NCBI GenBank assembly: GCA_028023455.1
Contig: JAQFVV010001004.1
Span: forward strand, 62,001-126,000
Direction of reading: 5' to 3'
DNA from: Epiperipatus broadwayi
Lineage: Eukaryota > Onychophora > Udeonychophora > Euonychophora > Peripatidae
DNA length: 64,000 nucleotides
Below the pieces are notes generated by a model. That model made no database searches and was not told the origin of the DNA. It was given only the letters and a program-made list of their open reading frames with translations. Positions 45,230-55,899 of this stretch are shown here, in pieces. Numbering within the stretch: position 1 is the first letter of the stretch; the number at the start of each line of letters is the position of its first letter. The position numbers and the translations under genes are program-made.

Positions 45230-46160
45230 TATATGGCTGTTTTTTTTAAGATAATTATAAAAACACAATAAATTCCACAAAACTACAAATGATTGTAATT
45301 AAATAAAATTTAATATAACTGTAATAAACAAAATAAAAAAAACATGATGAAAGAATACTCATGTCAAACATATTTTGAGATTACTCCACAATTATCATCA
45401 TTCACACATAAAGTTTTATATCATGCCCATTACCACACACTTTTTGTGCAGGCACTATTCTCTAATTTTGAAAATATGTCACTGTGCCTTCTTCTGGTAC
45501 TGGTAGATTCCCAAATTTTAATCATTTTTGCAAAATGTTAGGAAAAATAATTAACCAACAACCTGAACAGTGCTACAGCAAGCATAAAAAAATCACCCAA
45601 CGTGTTAACTGTTTATACATTATAATATACATAAAAAATAATTCATTTAATGTAGTGAGTGGCATTTATAAAAAAAATATTTTTTAAAATTAACATGAAT
45701 TTATATTTGATTTCTTAATATTTGTTTATGTTCGATAAAAAATTTTGAGAACAACAAACAAATGCTTCGATGTCTCTGATAATGGATTATTAACCAAAAA
45801 AATGTCTAGCAAACAGAATGAAAGAATGATACTAAGTACTCTTTTTTTATTTGTTTATTTTAAGCCCTAAGTAATTACTGATCAATATAAAGCATATTGC
45901 AGTTCTAACTAAAAGAATTTTTAATTAAAGGTAAGTATCTTATAATCCATTATTGCATATGCTTAGCTCTGACAACAAATAATTTTTATAATATTTTTAT
46001 ATCTACATATGTATTCCATATCCTAAAAACAATACATATAAATACATTTAGTAATTATTTGTAGAGTTTTTCACACTATCAGACTAATATCTAAAATTTA
46101 CTTCAGTCACTGAAGTTTTTCAATCACTGTACCCTTTCAGGTGAATAAACACATACAGTT
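45230..46160. other. A+T-rich non-coding stretch
   Basis: No gene; the short frames at 45344-45687 have no motif. Confidence 0.5.
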
Positions 46161-46760
46161 GGTCTGGAGATGAGAGTGTTCTGGATAGAGACTTTAAATC
46201 TTTTCACACTGCACTTATTAATTAAGAGCTTGTTTGAGCTCTTAATACACTCTCTGTATTGCATTTTTGTAATTACAAGCTTATTAAAAGTAATGTCATA
46301 TTATATATGACTTACTTTTTTGATTATTATAATTTTACCTTTAAGGTTTTGGCTATGCTGAGGCTATTAAAATATGGTAGATCTGAATTTAGTTCAGTCC
46401 CGTATAGCTATTTAAGTTAAATATCTGGATTTAAAGACATTTTCATGTCCAAAAATTTCAGAGTTTCTACTTAAATATACATATGAAATAAGTGCTGAGT
46501 TTTGAGTTGATATTTTAGGTCTAGTGTCCGAATATTCTAGCTCTCCACTGACATGAGCCATAAGCTCGAAACCAGCTGGTCTGGAGATGAGAGTGTTCTG
46601 GATAGAGATTTTAAATATTTTCTCATACTGCACTTATTAATTAAGAGCTTGTTTGAGCTATTGGTATGTTCTCTGTATTGCATTTTTTTAATTACAAGCT
46701 TATTAAAAGTAATGTCACATTATATATGACTTGCTTTTTTGATTATTAAAAAAGATGTTG
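46161..46760 (+). mobile_element. Family B terminal repeats in tandem (417-bp period)
   Basis: About 1.4 forward monomers. GGTCTGGAGATGAGAG occurs at 46161 and again at 46578, giving a 417-bp period. The first copy starts exactly at the downstream half of a hammerhead, while the second has the whole motif. Shared internal landmarks include CTGCACTTATTAATTAAGAGC and the GAATTTAGTTC palindrome. Matches the inverted pair next to the PLE endonuclease at 9.3-10.2 kb. Confidence 0.82.
46531..46606 (+). ncRNA. Hammerhead motif, family B (perfect stems, two core changes)
   Basis: Helix I TCTCCA pairs perfectly with TGGAGA; core box CTGACAT (46548-46554) departs from CTGANGA at G8 and A9; helix II GAGC-CATAA-GCTC; GAAA (46568-46571); helix III ACCAGCTGGT, a perfect 10-bp palindrome; cleavage base C46581. 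The outer helix I pairs TATTC with GGATA. The stems are the strongest in the window, but the core changes suggest it is inactive. Confidence 0.68.
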
Positions 46761-48699
46761 CATATTTATTTACAGCATTTATTAGATTTAACATTAGTAA
46801 TATCAATTAAGTATGATAATATGATTACACGTTTTAAAATCATATTCAATATGTGAAGAATCACAAAACAGAATGACATCAGGCCATTTACTGATGGAAA
46901 TATAGATGATACAATACCTATGTAATGTTTAAAAATTTCATCATCATCCATTTTCTTCATAAGAATTCTCTGTGAGATTTGGTGCAATGGGAAAGTGGCA
47001 GTCACTGGAATTTAGTGCTTAAACTTCTAATGAACTCCTGAACAATAAAGATATGGTATTATTTTACTTATTATTACTGTATTCTCCATGAATTCTTATT
47101 ATTTACCTATAAATATTAGTAAGTTCATAAGTTATTTTAAAAAGCCCCGTAATTTAGTTATAAAAACATATCAACCTGCTCTGTCAACAATCTGAATCTT
47201 AACTCTGAAATAAGTAAACTTTGAGTAGTTTTTGAGTCACAAATATACATAGATTTTTTTTAAAATAGACGGACTATAGCCAAACAAGCTAATTATTCAG
47301 AAAATGAATACCTAGCCATTTTTAGTTAGAGAATGAAAATTCAACATTACTCTGATTGACAAATGTCAATGCACTGTCTGTAAAAACAAAATTATATAAT
47401 TGTAATATGATATGCTTTTCATTACTGGTGATGAAAATGTCATACTTCTATGTCTTTTAAGGCCATTGTTATCTTTGCTTTTATATATTACTGTTGCTTT
47501 TATAAATTTTTTATAGTATATATATATATGTTTAACTGTGAAAATTTTTGTTGTATTTATTGTGTGTATATTTATATATTTTTATGTGGGTTAAATGTTA
47601 TGTGTTTGCGTCTGCGTGTATATATGTGTATGTGATAAAAATCTGCTTTTGTGTCAGTTTAATCAATCTTTTTTTTTTTGTTTTAATCTATACTTAAGTT
47701 CAAGTGTTAGATTCTAAGATTAAAAGGGTTATATCAAAAAAATACAGTGTAAGTGCAATGAACCATGGTCTAGGAAGCACACAGTAATCCTAATCATGTC
47801 TTGAAATGTTCTAATAATTTTCCAGTTCAGCAATATTTTTAAAATCTTTTGACCATAGATTAATTTTTTGCACTCCTATAGAATTGATGTGAAGTGATTG
47901 GAAAATCTATATGTTAGATATAAATTGTAAATATATAAATTGTTCTGAATGAAACAAATTCTTAAAAGCAATACTAAAATAGAAGTCCACTAGAGGAGAA
48001 AAAACAATTCAATATAAATTAGCCTTATGAATAAAAATAAATAAATATATATTTATATTTCATTGTTTGATATCAGAATTTTTTAAATAATTAATCTCAT
48101 TTAAAAATTATCAAAACTTTTTATTGTATTAATTATATATAATGAGTTACTATATTAATTTTGTTATGTAAAAATACAAAAGTAATAACAAATAGGAATT
48201 AAATATTTTCTTAAATAATGCATATAAAAACTATAGGCAGAAATGCTTATTTTTTTATTAAAATATTATCACTGGGTTTTATTTTAGGCGAACAATTAAT
48301 ATCTGTTAAAATGTATTTGAATAACAATTTCTATAGGTCATTTCAATCATTGTTTTCAGTTTTTACTTGAATATTTTTATATATTTAAAACGTATAACTT
48401 TTAAATTAAACATGGGAAATGTCCATTTTTTTCTATAGCAATTTTTTTTTTAAATCTTTTAACTTTTTACATTTTTTTATAATGAAAATATTAATATTTT
48501 ACAAAACGCATTGATTCATTTAGCCATACAAATATTAGCTTTATTCTTCTTTGATTATAAACCAATTAAAACTTTTAAACATTAAAAAAAATCACAATTA
48601 ATTTTTAATTATTAGTTTCCAAATAGCAAACATATCAATTAATTATTCATTCTACTAATATATATATATATATTTAAAATTAATATAAAAAATTAATTA
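46761..48699. other. A+T-rich non-coding stretch
   Basis: No gene. A TA/TG-rich low-complexity run lies at about 47515-47635; its short frame is spurious. Confidence 0.5.
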
Positions 48700-48845
48700 A
48701 AGTTATATATTAAATTTTTACGAGTACAGTATATATACTTAAGCCAGTTGTAATTAGAAGGGATTTGAACCCAAACTTTCAAGCCCCCTTTAGTCGTCCA
48801 CTCCATATTATACAACAGACCCACACCATACATGCTTAAAAGATA

Positions 48846-48906
48846 AATGATCTTCAATATATGTATTTCATGCTGAACCAACACTCATTAGTTGATCCAG
48901 ATCATT
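48846..48906 (-). ncRNA. Hammerhead motif, family D (G5 changed)
   Basis: Minus strand: outer AATGATC/GATCATT helix, ATCAA, CTAATGA (G5 to A), helix II GTGTT-GGTTC-AGCAT, GAAA, TACATATA, TTGA. This copy keeps G12, which two other copies lost, so the ancestral family had CTGATGA plus GAAA. Confidence 0.66.
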
Positions 48907-48910
48907 CATT

Positions 48911-48914
<4 letters not shown>

Positions 48915-48951
<37 letters not shown>
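48915..48951. repeat. (TA)n microsatellite inside family D
   Basis: About 18 TA units. The other inverted family D pair also has a TA tract at the equivalent place (33005-33023), so the microsatellite seems to be part of the family. Confidence 0.9.
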
Positions 48952-48957
<6 letters not shown>

Positions 48958-49130
48958 GATATCAAATCTATATATATAAGGACGTTGATTTACATTAAGA
49001 TAGCAAATCTTCAAACTTTAATGGACAGGCTTCAATCTTCTCCACTCTCTAAATCTTCAGCCATCCATATCATTGAAAATCTGATCATGGCATGTTGAAA
49101 GCCCTTGATTTGCCAATTTAAGCTATTCTG

Positions 49131-49689
49131 ACCCTTCATTTGTAGAACCTTAAGCCTATTTAAATTCACAGAAAATGATTGGGTAGAATACAGGTTGAAT
49201 ATGCTTATAATTTATACTCAAATATAATATTAAACTGCCTTCTGCATTTCTTTTTAAAAAAAACTAATCATTTGAAAGTAATAAGAGAGTTTTCATCACT
49301 TGCTAATGATAAAATCTATGATATTAATTGCTATTGGATGATTATTATATTTCCAGGATTATCTCAAGCATTTGGATCCCTTTCAGGTGATAAATTATTT
49401 AAGTTTGTAATAGCTATGATACAATTAAATGAAAATGTATATCTTATTGGCAATTTAAGACTGTAAAAGATTGTTGTATTTGGAAACATGATACTTGCTG
49501 ATATTCCAATAATATGTTAGTTTAGCCTTCAGGCAGCAAATTTCTTGTGTGAACACCTGAATCTGTGTTAAAAAGATGGTGGATGTTTTAGTTAAGATTA
49601 TCTTGAAATGCAATGCTCCAAAATTTTGATCTTTTTCCTAAAAGTATTAAACCTTGATTGTAAATATGACAGAAAAAAATTGGTTTTTT
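49131..49689. other. A+T-rich stretch upstream of the LINE
   Basis: No motif I trust; the 95-residue frame at 49179-49466 may be remnant LINE sequence but shows no diagnostic block. Confidence 0.45.
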
Positions 49690-51340
49690 TCATATTTTAA
49701 TTATAAACTTAAGAAGTTGAACTGGGATAGAATTAAATGTACCTTGAAATATATTCTCATAAAATTTTGAAAATCTTATTAGTAATAGGAAAATCCTAAT
49801 CACATTAGATGGTAAGGTAGCTCCAGGATTTACACCAGATATTTCCATACCTCAAGGCTCCCCTCTTAGCACACTCCTCTTCACAGTCTATATAAATCCT
49901 TTGATTGTCAAACTCAAAAAAGAGTTGCTAGGAATCTACATTCCAAGGATAGCAAAGGAAATCAAAACTCTGGCATTCATTGATGATATCATTGTGCTTC
50001 TACCATCAGCTAAATACATATCGAAATTTGAAACCATCATTGGCTGGTATACAACATGCTATGGTTTGACCATCAATCGAAGCAAATCTTCATCATGGCA
50101 ATTGAGTACTGGTAAAAGGATAAACACATCATTTAAGGCAGAGCCACATAGGTTTCTTGGCTTCCCCTTAATGAAATCAACCAGGGAAATGACATGCTGT
50201 ATTCAAAATGAACTGTTAGAAGTTATCAAGAAATTAATTGATTCTCTAAAAAGCATATATCTTTCACTCCAAGGGAAAGTCACTTTGCTCAACATGCTGA
50301 TAATGCCTAAAATTACATACTATTTGCCAATTATAATCCCCATCAAAAAATTTCAGGCTAGAATAAACTCTCTATATTCACACCTCTGTTGGAGAAATAA
50401 AACACTGTTAATTAGCTTCAGGAACATGTGCAAACCCAAGAAACTCAATGGTCTATCATTACACTCCATTTATACTTTCTACATTTTAAAAGCCCATAAT
50501 ATGATTGTTCTGCTTCATGAGTGGTTTCCCCTGCAAAAATTTAAAGAGGTAATCCCTCCAACTGATCGACCCCTCCTAAGAGTGCCCCTACATGAACCAA
50601 TAAAATACTCACATTGCTTAAAACTAATGATCTGCTTAACAGCACCAACCATACAAAGCTTAAATATTGGGACATATATCACCTAGTCAACAGCACTCAA
50701 AAGAGTATCTCAGGATTTCTAAACATATCTAATTACTTATTTACAAAGCAATTCAACTTCTGGGGGCTAGAAGGCAAATTTTTGAACTTTTCATATTAAA
50801 AATCAATCTATCGGCTCTCCCTACTAACTCCTTCTTAGTGCATAAGAGAGGACACTCCAAAATAAGCACCATCTGCCAACTGTGTAACAGAGAAGTTGAA
50901 ACTTTTCCACATCTTCTCTTTGGATGTCCAGTTCTTGGAATGTACAGAATTCCCATCAACAAGTGGATGCTCTTTGACAAAAACAAAATATTTGATTTGC
51001 GAGAAATCATCAATGCAGGAAATTTCACAAAAATAAGACTTTCTATTATGTTAAATTATGCTATCTGGACAATTAGATGTGATTACATCTTTGGTCATTA
51101 CATCATTAACCTGCAAAACCAAATTCTTGCCAAAATCAAGAAGATCAAGCTTAGAGATGAACAATTAGCACCAGGAAACCAGTATAAGGAAACTTGGCAA
51201 ATCATCAAACTCCCAATCAATTGAAACATTCATCCTAGTTCCCATAAAACAAGTAATAAGAAATGCATTATTGCTAGTGGAAATAATTCTACCCTGTAAA
51301 CTTATTTCAATAAAATAAATTATTTTAAGAAAAAAAATTT
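49690..51340 (+). pseudogene. Tx1/L1-like LINE reverse transcriptase, 5'-truncated and frameshifted
   Basis: A non-LTR reverse transcriptase end. From about 49838 the frame reads DISIPQGSPLSTLLFTVYI (RT block 4), then LAFIDDIIVLLPS at about 49970 (block 5, FIDD catalytic pair), GLTINRSKSS, HRFLGFPLM and LQGKVTLLNMLIMPKITYYL (thumb). A shift near 50640 moves coding to another frame (LKYWDIYHLV). A second shift near 50780 leads to INLSALPTNSFLVHKRGH and the knuckle CQLCNREVETFPHLLFGC (C-x2-C-x8-H-x4-C, about 50876-50929). The stop is at 51222-51224, followed by a short A-rich 3' end near 51340. The endonuclease is absent. Fewer lesions than other LINEs here, so it is younger. Confidence 0.85.
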
Positions 51341-51597
51341 GTGAAGCAAACGAACATGAAAATGTATTCATTCTTATATTATGTAATTAATGATTTCTTT
51401 GCAATATGTTAATTTTTATAGTTTTATATGCTATATAGGATCAATAAATATTATTAAAATTTTTACAAATAGTAATATTTTGCATTTAAAATTTCTACAT
51501 AGATAAAATAGGAAGAGTTTGAAAGTGCATCCATAAAAGAAAGAAGATTTATTTGTTAAATACTTACTTATCTAAGCTATCCAAATTTGATACTTTT

Positions 51598-53345
51598 TTA
51601 AACTAACAGCAGTATAATCTCTGAATGGTAATAGTTTGCCTGTTTCAAAAAAAAAAGTTCATTTTCATCAAATACTCTGATTGATAATAAAAATATAAGC
51701 TGCATGAATATTAAAGAAATTGCCTTCAAAACAAGTGAAACAATCAATTTACATTGTGTAGAAATCTCTATAGCTTTCCTTAGCAGTCTCTGGTCATATC
51801 GTTTAATTTTTGCCAGAATATGTGTTTTCTTAAAATTGATGTCATAGTTAGTTAATTTAATGTGTGAAAAAATGACTGATAAACTAGATTTTTCTCTAAC
51901 TGCCAAAATGTGTTCTTCCTTTCTTGTTTTTATTCTAATGATTGGTCTGTCCAATATATGAATGTAAACAAACTTTACATGGAATTTCATATATACCGTA
52001 TCACTCCAAAAGAATTTTATCTTTAGAATATAAAAATATTTCATTAATTTTTTTAAGTGTAGTATAAATTGTGTGGATATTTTTTTCTTTAAAACATTAT
52101 CAATTTTATCAATTAATTTTTAAAGTATCAAAATCTTTTTATTATATATAAAAAGCCCTATTAATAATCCTATGATCCAAACCATTATGAAAAAGTGTGG
52201 CATAGATATCTGGGTGAAAATAGTTGTCATCAAAGTCTCTTAGATCTATTTAACAATGTCTTTGCCATGGAAAATAATTGTGTTGGATGGTATTGAGAAG
52301 CAAAATGTAGATATTTCTCAGTATGGATTAGCTGTCTATATATACCATGGGATACAGAATCATTCTTTTTAAATTAAAACATCCAAGAAAGGATGTTGGT
52401 CATTCTTTCTAATTCCATAGTAAATTTGATGTTATTGTGAAAAGAATTTTAAAAAATTAAAAATTCATCAAGAGCGTGCTTACCATGAGAACAAAAAATA
52501 ACTAACAGTATTATCAACATACTTTAGCCATGCAGATTGTTTTTTTAACTGATGATATCGAAATTTTCTTTTCCAAGTTCTCCATAAAAATAAAATCCAA
52601 TGTTGGAGAAATTGGTAACCTTTAGCTAAACTTGATGTTTATTGATATATCTGACCATCAAAAACAAACAAAAAATGTATTTAATAAGCAAAGTTTAATC
52701 AAACTTACAACAAAATCAGGCAATTGAATATTTTTCAAAACTTCAATTGCTTTCTTTACACTAGTATAAAACAAAACAATGTTATAACTTACCAAAATAT
52801 CATTTTTAGTTCATTTAATATCTCGGATAAGCTCAAGAAAATAATTTGCATCCGTGTTTAAATACACTTGTAGAAAAGAAGATAGAAAATAACTAGTGTC
52901 TGTGTTAGTGAATCAGCTGCACTTCCAGTCAGTCTCAGTAAAAAACCTGGTTTGTGGATCAGTAGCTTAAATTAATGCTTTCGTTGTCTTTTCAAGATAT
53001 GTTATAGAATCTCTATTTTTTTATTTTTTATAAATGTTATTATTAAATAAATTAAGTATTTTTTTGTAATAATCACTAGTATTCTAAATTACTGTAATAT
53101 TGCTTTTGTCTGCTGGAAGAATAGTAATCGATTTATCATTTTTTAAATTTAAGCAAATCTTTTCTTTCATTAACAAGTAAATTACTTGTAGATGGTTTTG
53201 CTTTATTTAGAATATCGTATATTTGTTTTCTGTCGTTATGTCTGCCTGCGCGCAAGGTATTTTTGATAAAGTACTTTCCACTTTTACAAATAATATCCTT
53301 AAACGGTAATTTTGATGGTAAAATAGCAACATTAAAACCTTATTA
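51598..53345 (-). pseudogene. Penelope-like element, RT plus GIY-YIG endonuclease, decayed
   Basis: Read right to left. About 53230-53345 gives NVAILPSKLPFKDIIC and LRAGRHNDRKQIYDI (N-terminal PLE region). About 53090-53130 gives ITILPADKSNITVI, the PLE (LPADKGNATVV) block. About 52480-52530 gives WLKYVDNTVSYF, where the catalytic YVDD reads YVDN (bases 52510-52521). Then come NIKFTMELER, HPFLDVL, HGIYRQLIHTEKYLHFASQ and HPTQLFSMAKTLLNRSKR. The 51598-52044 frame holds the endonuclease part: IKTRKEEHILAVREKSSLS, NYDINFKKTHILAKIKRYDQ and RLLRKAIEI. Multiple stops and frameshifts, and the RT catalytic D-to-N change, make it dead. I see no hammerhead repeat beside it. Confidence 0.82.
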
Positions 53346-54689
53346 AGAACTTTCAGTTTATATATTCGATAATTTCCGATCTTATACATTATATATATAT
53401 AAATAGCTAAAATATTTATTACTGACATTTTGTTAAATAAAAATATTTTTTAAATTATCGAAAGAAGCTGAAAACAAAAAATAGTTTTACTATCATTTTT
53501 CCCTGTCAAATAAAACGTAAACGAGTATATTATTTTGGGCAATTTGAATTCGACAATTAACTTTTGAAATATAGAGCTTTATAATTTTATTAATAATTTT
53601 TGACTACTAATTCTAAAAACAAAAACTCAAATATATAATTGTTATTAATTATTTACATCAAAATTGTAATACGACTATAAGCATTCAGATCATTCAAATG
53701 CTGTGTAAATAAAATTATCAAAAATACACAGAAGTGCAATTGTAAGGTAATACAGAATTTTCCTGAAAGAGTTAAAACACACTTAACTGAGAAGTTCTTG
53801 AGAATTAAAAATCTTTTTAAAAAAATTATAGACACTCTTTTTTCGTATCAATAACTTTCTAGAAACAATACATTCTTACCCATATTTCTACTAAAGTATA
53901 CCTTAAAAAATCTACAGCATCCTATAAATGTCCTCTTTCAGTTCTGTCACATTTTATTTATTTCCATTAGTGCTATAAAATAAATGTATAAAAATTTTGC
54001 TTCTTATGAAAATAACTTTTCCCATAAGTGAGATAGAGACATTAAAAGTACTTTTATACTGTGTTTAATTTTCCTGAGAAAAAGTTTACAATAACATTTG
54101 TCTTCATATATATATAATTCAAACAAATTTACTTAACACAGTATTTAAAATTAAATAATATACGTGTAATATAACTCAAATTTGGACTAATGTAACATTT
54201 ACATGCCTGTTAATGATATTAATTTTATATAAATATCATATAAATGCACACCTTATATTTTACATCTTTATAAATAAACAACAGATAAATCTATGAAACT
54301 TAATTAAGTTATTATGAATATTTAATATTTATTCCTTTAACACTTATAAAATAAAATTTGAATAATTATTCAAATTAAAGACATTTACATTGTCTAACAA
54401 TTTCAAATATTTTTTTAAATATTGCCTTAAGTTCTTATATATATCCATTCAAACGTATATCATTTTAATTAAAATTTTGTATATATATATATTTAAACTC
54501 TAATAATTTATTTACTCAAATGATAAAGAATTTACGTTTTTAATTATTAATAATAAATAAACTCACATGAAAAGTTTATATTATTGCAAAACAAATTTTA
54601 AACCATTTGTACATTTAGTATATTTAAATTATAATAATAACTAAAATTATTTCTTTCTTTTCTGATCTAATGTAATAAATAGACGACTG
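53346..54689. other. A+T-rich non-coding stretch
   Basis: Nothing recognised beyond short TA tracts. Confidence 0.5.
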
Positions 54690-54950
54690 TTAATAAACAC
54701 ATATGCAAAAAATGTATACTTTATAAAAATATTCATCTTTCTTACTGCCTGGCATACTTTCTATGTACCCGTATGTATCATATTCATATGTTATAGTCTA
54801 CATATGCAGAAAAGATATACTTTATAAAAATATTCAATTTTATTACAGCCTAGCATGCTTTCAATATGGTATATAGAAAGCATGCTAGGCAGTAATAAGG
54901 ATAAATATTTTATAAAATATATCTCTTCTGCATATGTGTTCATTAACAGA
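54690..54950. repeat. Direct-plus-inverted repeat cluster
   Basis: A roughly 65-bp unit (ATATGCA...ATACTTTATAAAAATATTCA...TTACTGCCTGGCATACTTTC) occurs at about 54700-54765, again at 54800-54865, and inverted at 54872-54948. The last two form a hairpin with a 7-10 nt loop. A short foldback in which one arm is duplicated. Confidence 0.85.
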
Positions 54951-55467
54951 CTTTTATTTACAAAGTACTTTAAAATACAAATAACAATAAATAACTTAAA
55001 TCCAATATTTTCCATATCCAAAAGTAATTATGTTTAAGACTTTATTAAAGCTAACACATTAAATCATCGAAACTTATGCACAATAAAGATATCTTTAACA
55101 GAAAGTTTTATTTAATTTGATCAATCCTGTCATTAGTAAAAATATTCATGGATCTTTGGAGTATTATTACTTCTGGATTATTGACTATAAATCCATTTAA
55201 TCCTGGTTAAATATCTGAACTTCATTTAAACATATACTGATAATTGATATGATATAAATCCTCTTTTCATATAAATCAAGTTGCTGTAGAAGGTAGGAAT
55301 TCTATGTATTTTATTTTAATTCATTCTGGAGAACATAGCTAGGATTTGTTACATATCTAGGCAGAAACGTTACATTTTAACCTGCCATTGAAAGAAAATT
55401 TATCTTACAGATTTTACTGTAATGAATAGTCAATTATTTATATAGTATTGATTATGTATGTAATATA
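54951..55467. other. A+T-rich non-coding stretch
   Basis: Nothing recognised. Confidence 0.5.
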
Positions 55468-55662
55468 AAGAAGGGAACAAACCTCTGGTCATGAGCTTTT
55501 TTCACAAATTTAAAGCCCTGATTTCAGCATATGAGCAGAGGTTAGCTTAAATACAGATAAACTCTAAGCATAAACATAAATTTATGTTTTTAAACTAATA
55601 TTCATGGGTGAGTATATGTAGATTTGTAAAAAAGTCCATGACTGGAGTTTTGTTCCCTTCTT
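55468..55662. mobile_element. MITE-like foldback, about 195 bp
   Basis: The left arm AAGAAGGGAACAAA...CTGGTCATG...AAATTT (55468-55522) is complementary to the right arm (55621-55662, ...CATGACTGGAG...TTTGTTCCCTTCTT). Internal GCATATGAGC and TTATGTTTAAAC-like pieces. No coding. The flanks show no clear duplication. Confidence 0.75.
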
Positions 55663-55899
55663 GCAGATTTTAGTTATGGACATTTTCTTCTTCCAGTTGC
55701 AGACAATTCTCTTCAATTTTAAAATCAACATATTATACAATTCCCAAGTGTGGTTTTGCAAATTATATATTTTTGAAAATAATAATAGTGTATATCAAAT
55801 TAACAACTTTTATTTAATGTTTTATAAAATTAGAATATAAACTATTATTATTTTATTACCTTTTCTTAATAATTTAATTACCTTAATCAATATTAAAAA

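Larger units (their letters stand above)
48700..49130 (-). mobile_element. Family D repeat, most complete copy
   Basis: In sense (minus) order: a 5' block (ATTTTCAATGATATGGATGG, GAAGCCTGTCCATTAAAG), a TA tract (48915-48951), the hammerhead (48906-48846), then TTGTATAATATGGAGTGGAC, GGGTTCAAATCCC (a near-perfect Pol III B box, 48757-48769) and the end GGCTTAAGTATATATACTG. The A box is weak (TGGAGTGGACGAC region). Several hundred bp, no protein. Confidence 0.78.

Noticed and set aside
47450-47635. 61-residue hydrophobic plus-strand frame
   Set aside because: Low-complexity TA/TG-rich DNA naturally yields Y, I, F, C and V codons.
49179-49466. 95-residue frame upstream of the Tx1-like LINE
   Set aside because: Could be LINE upstream sequence, but no endonuclease block (such as SDH or RD..W) is visible.
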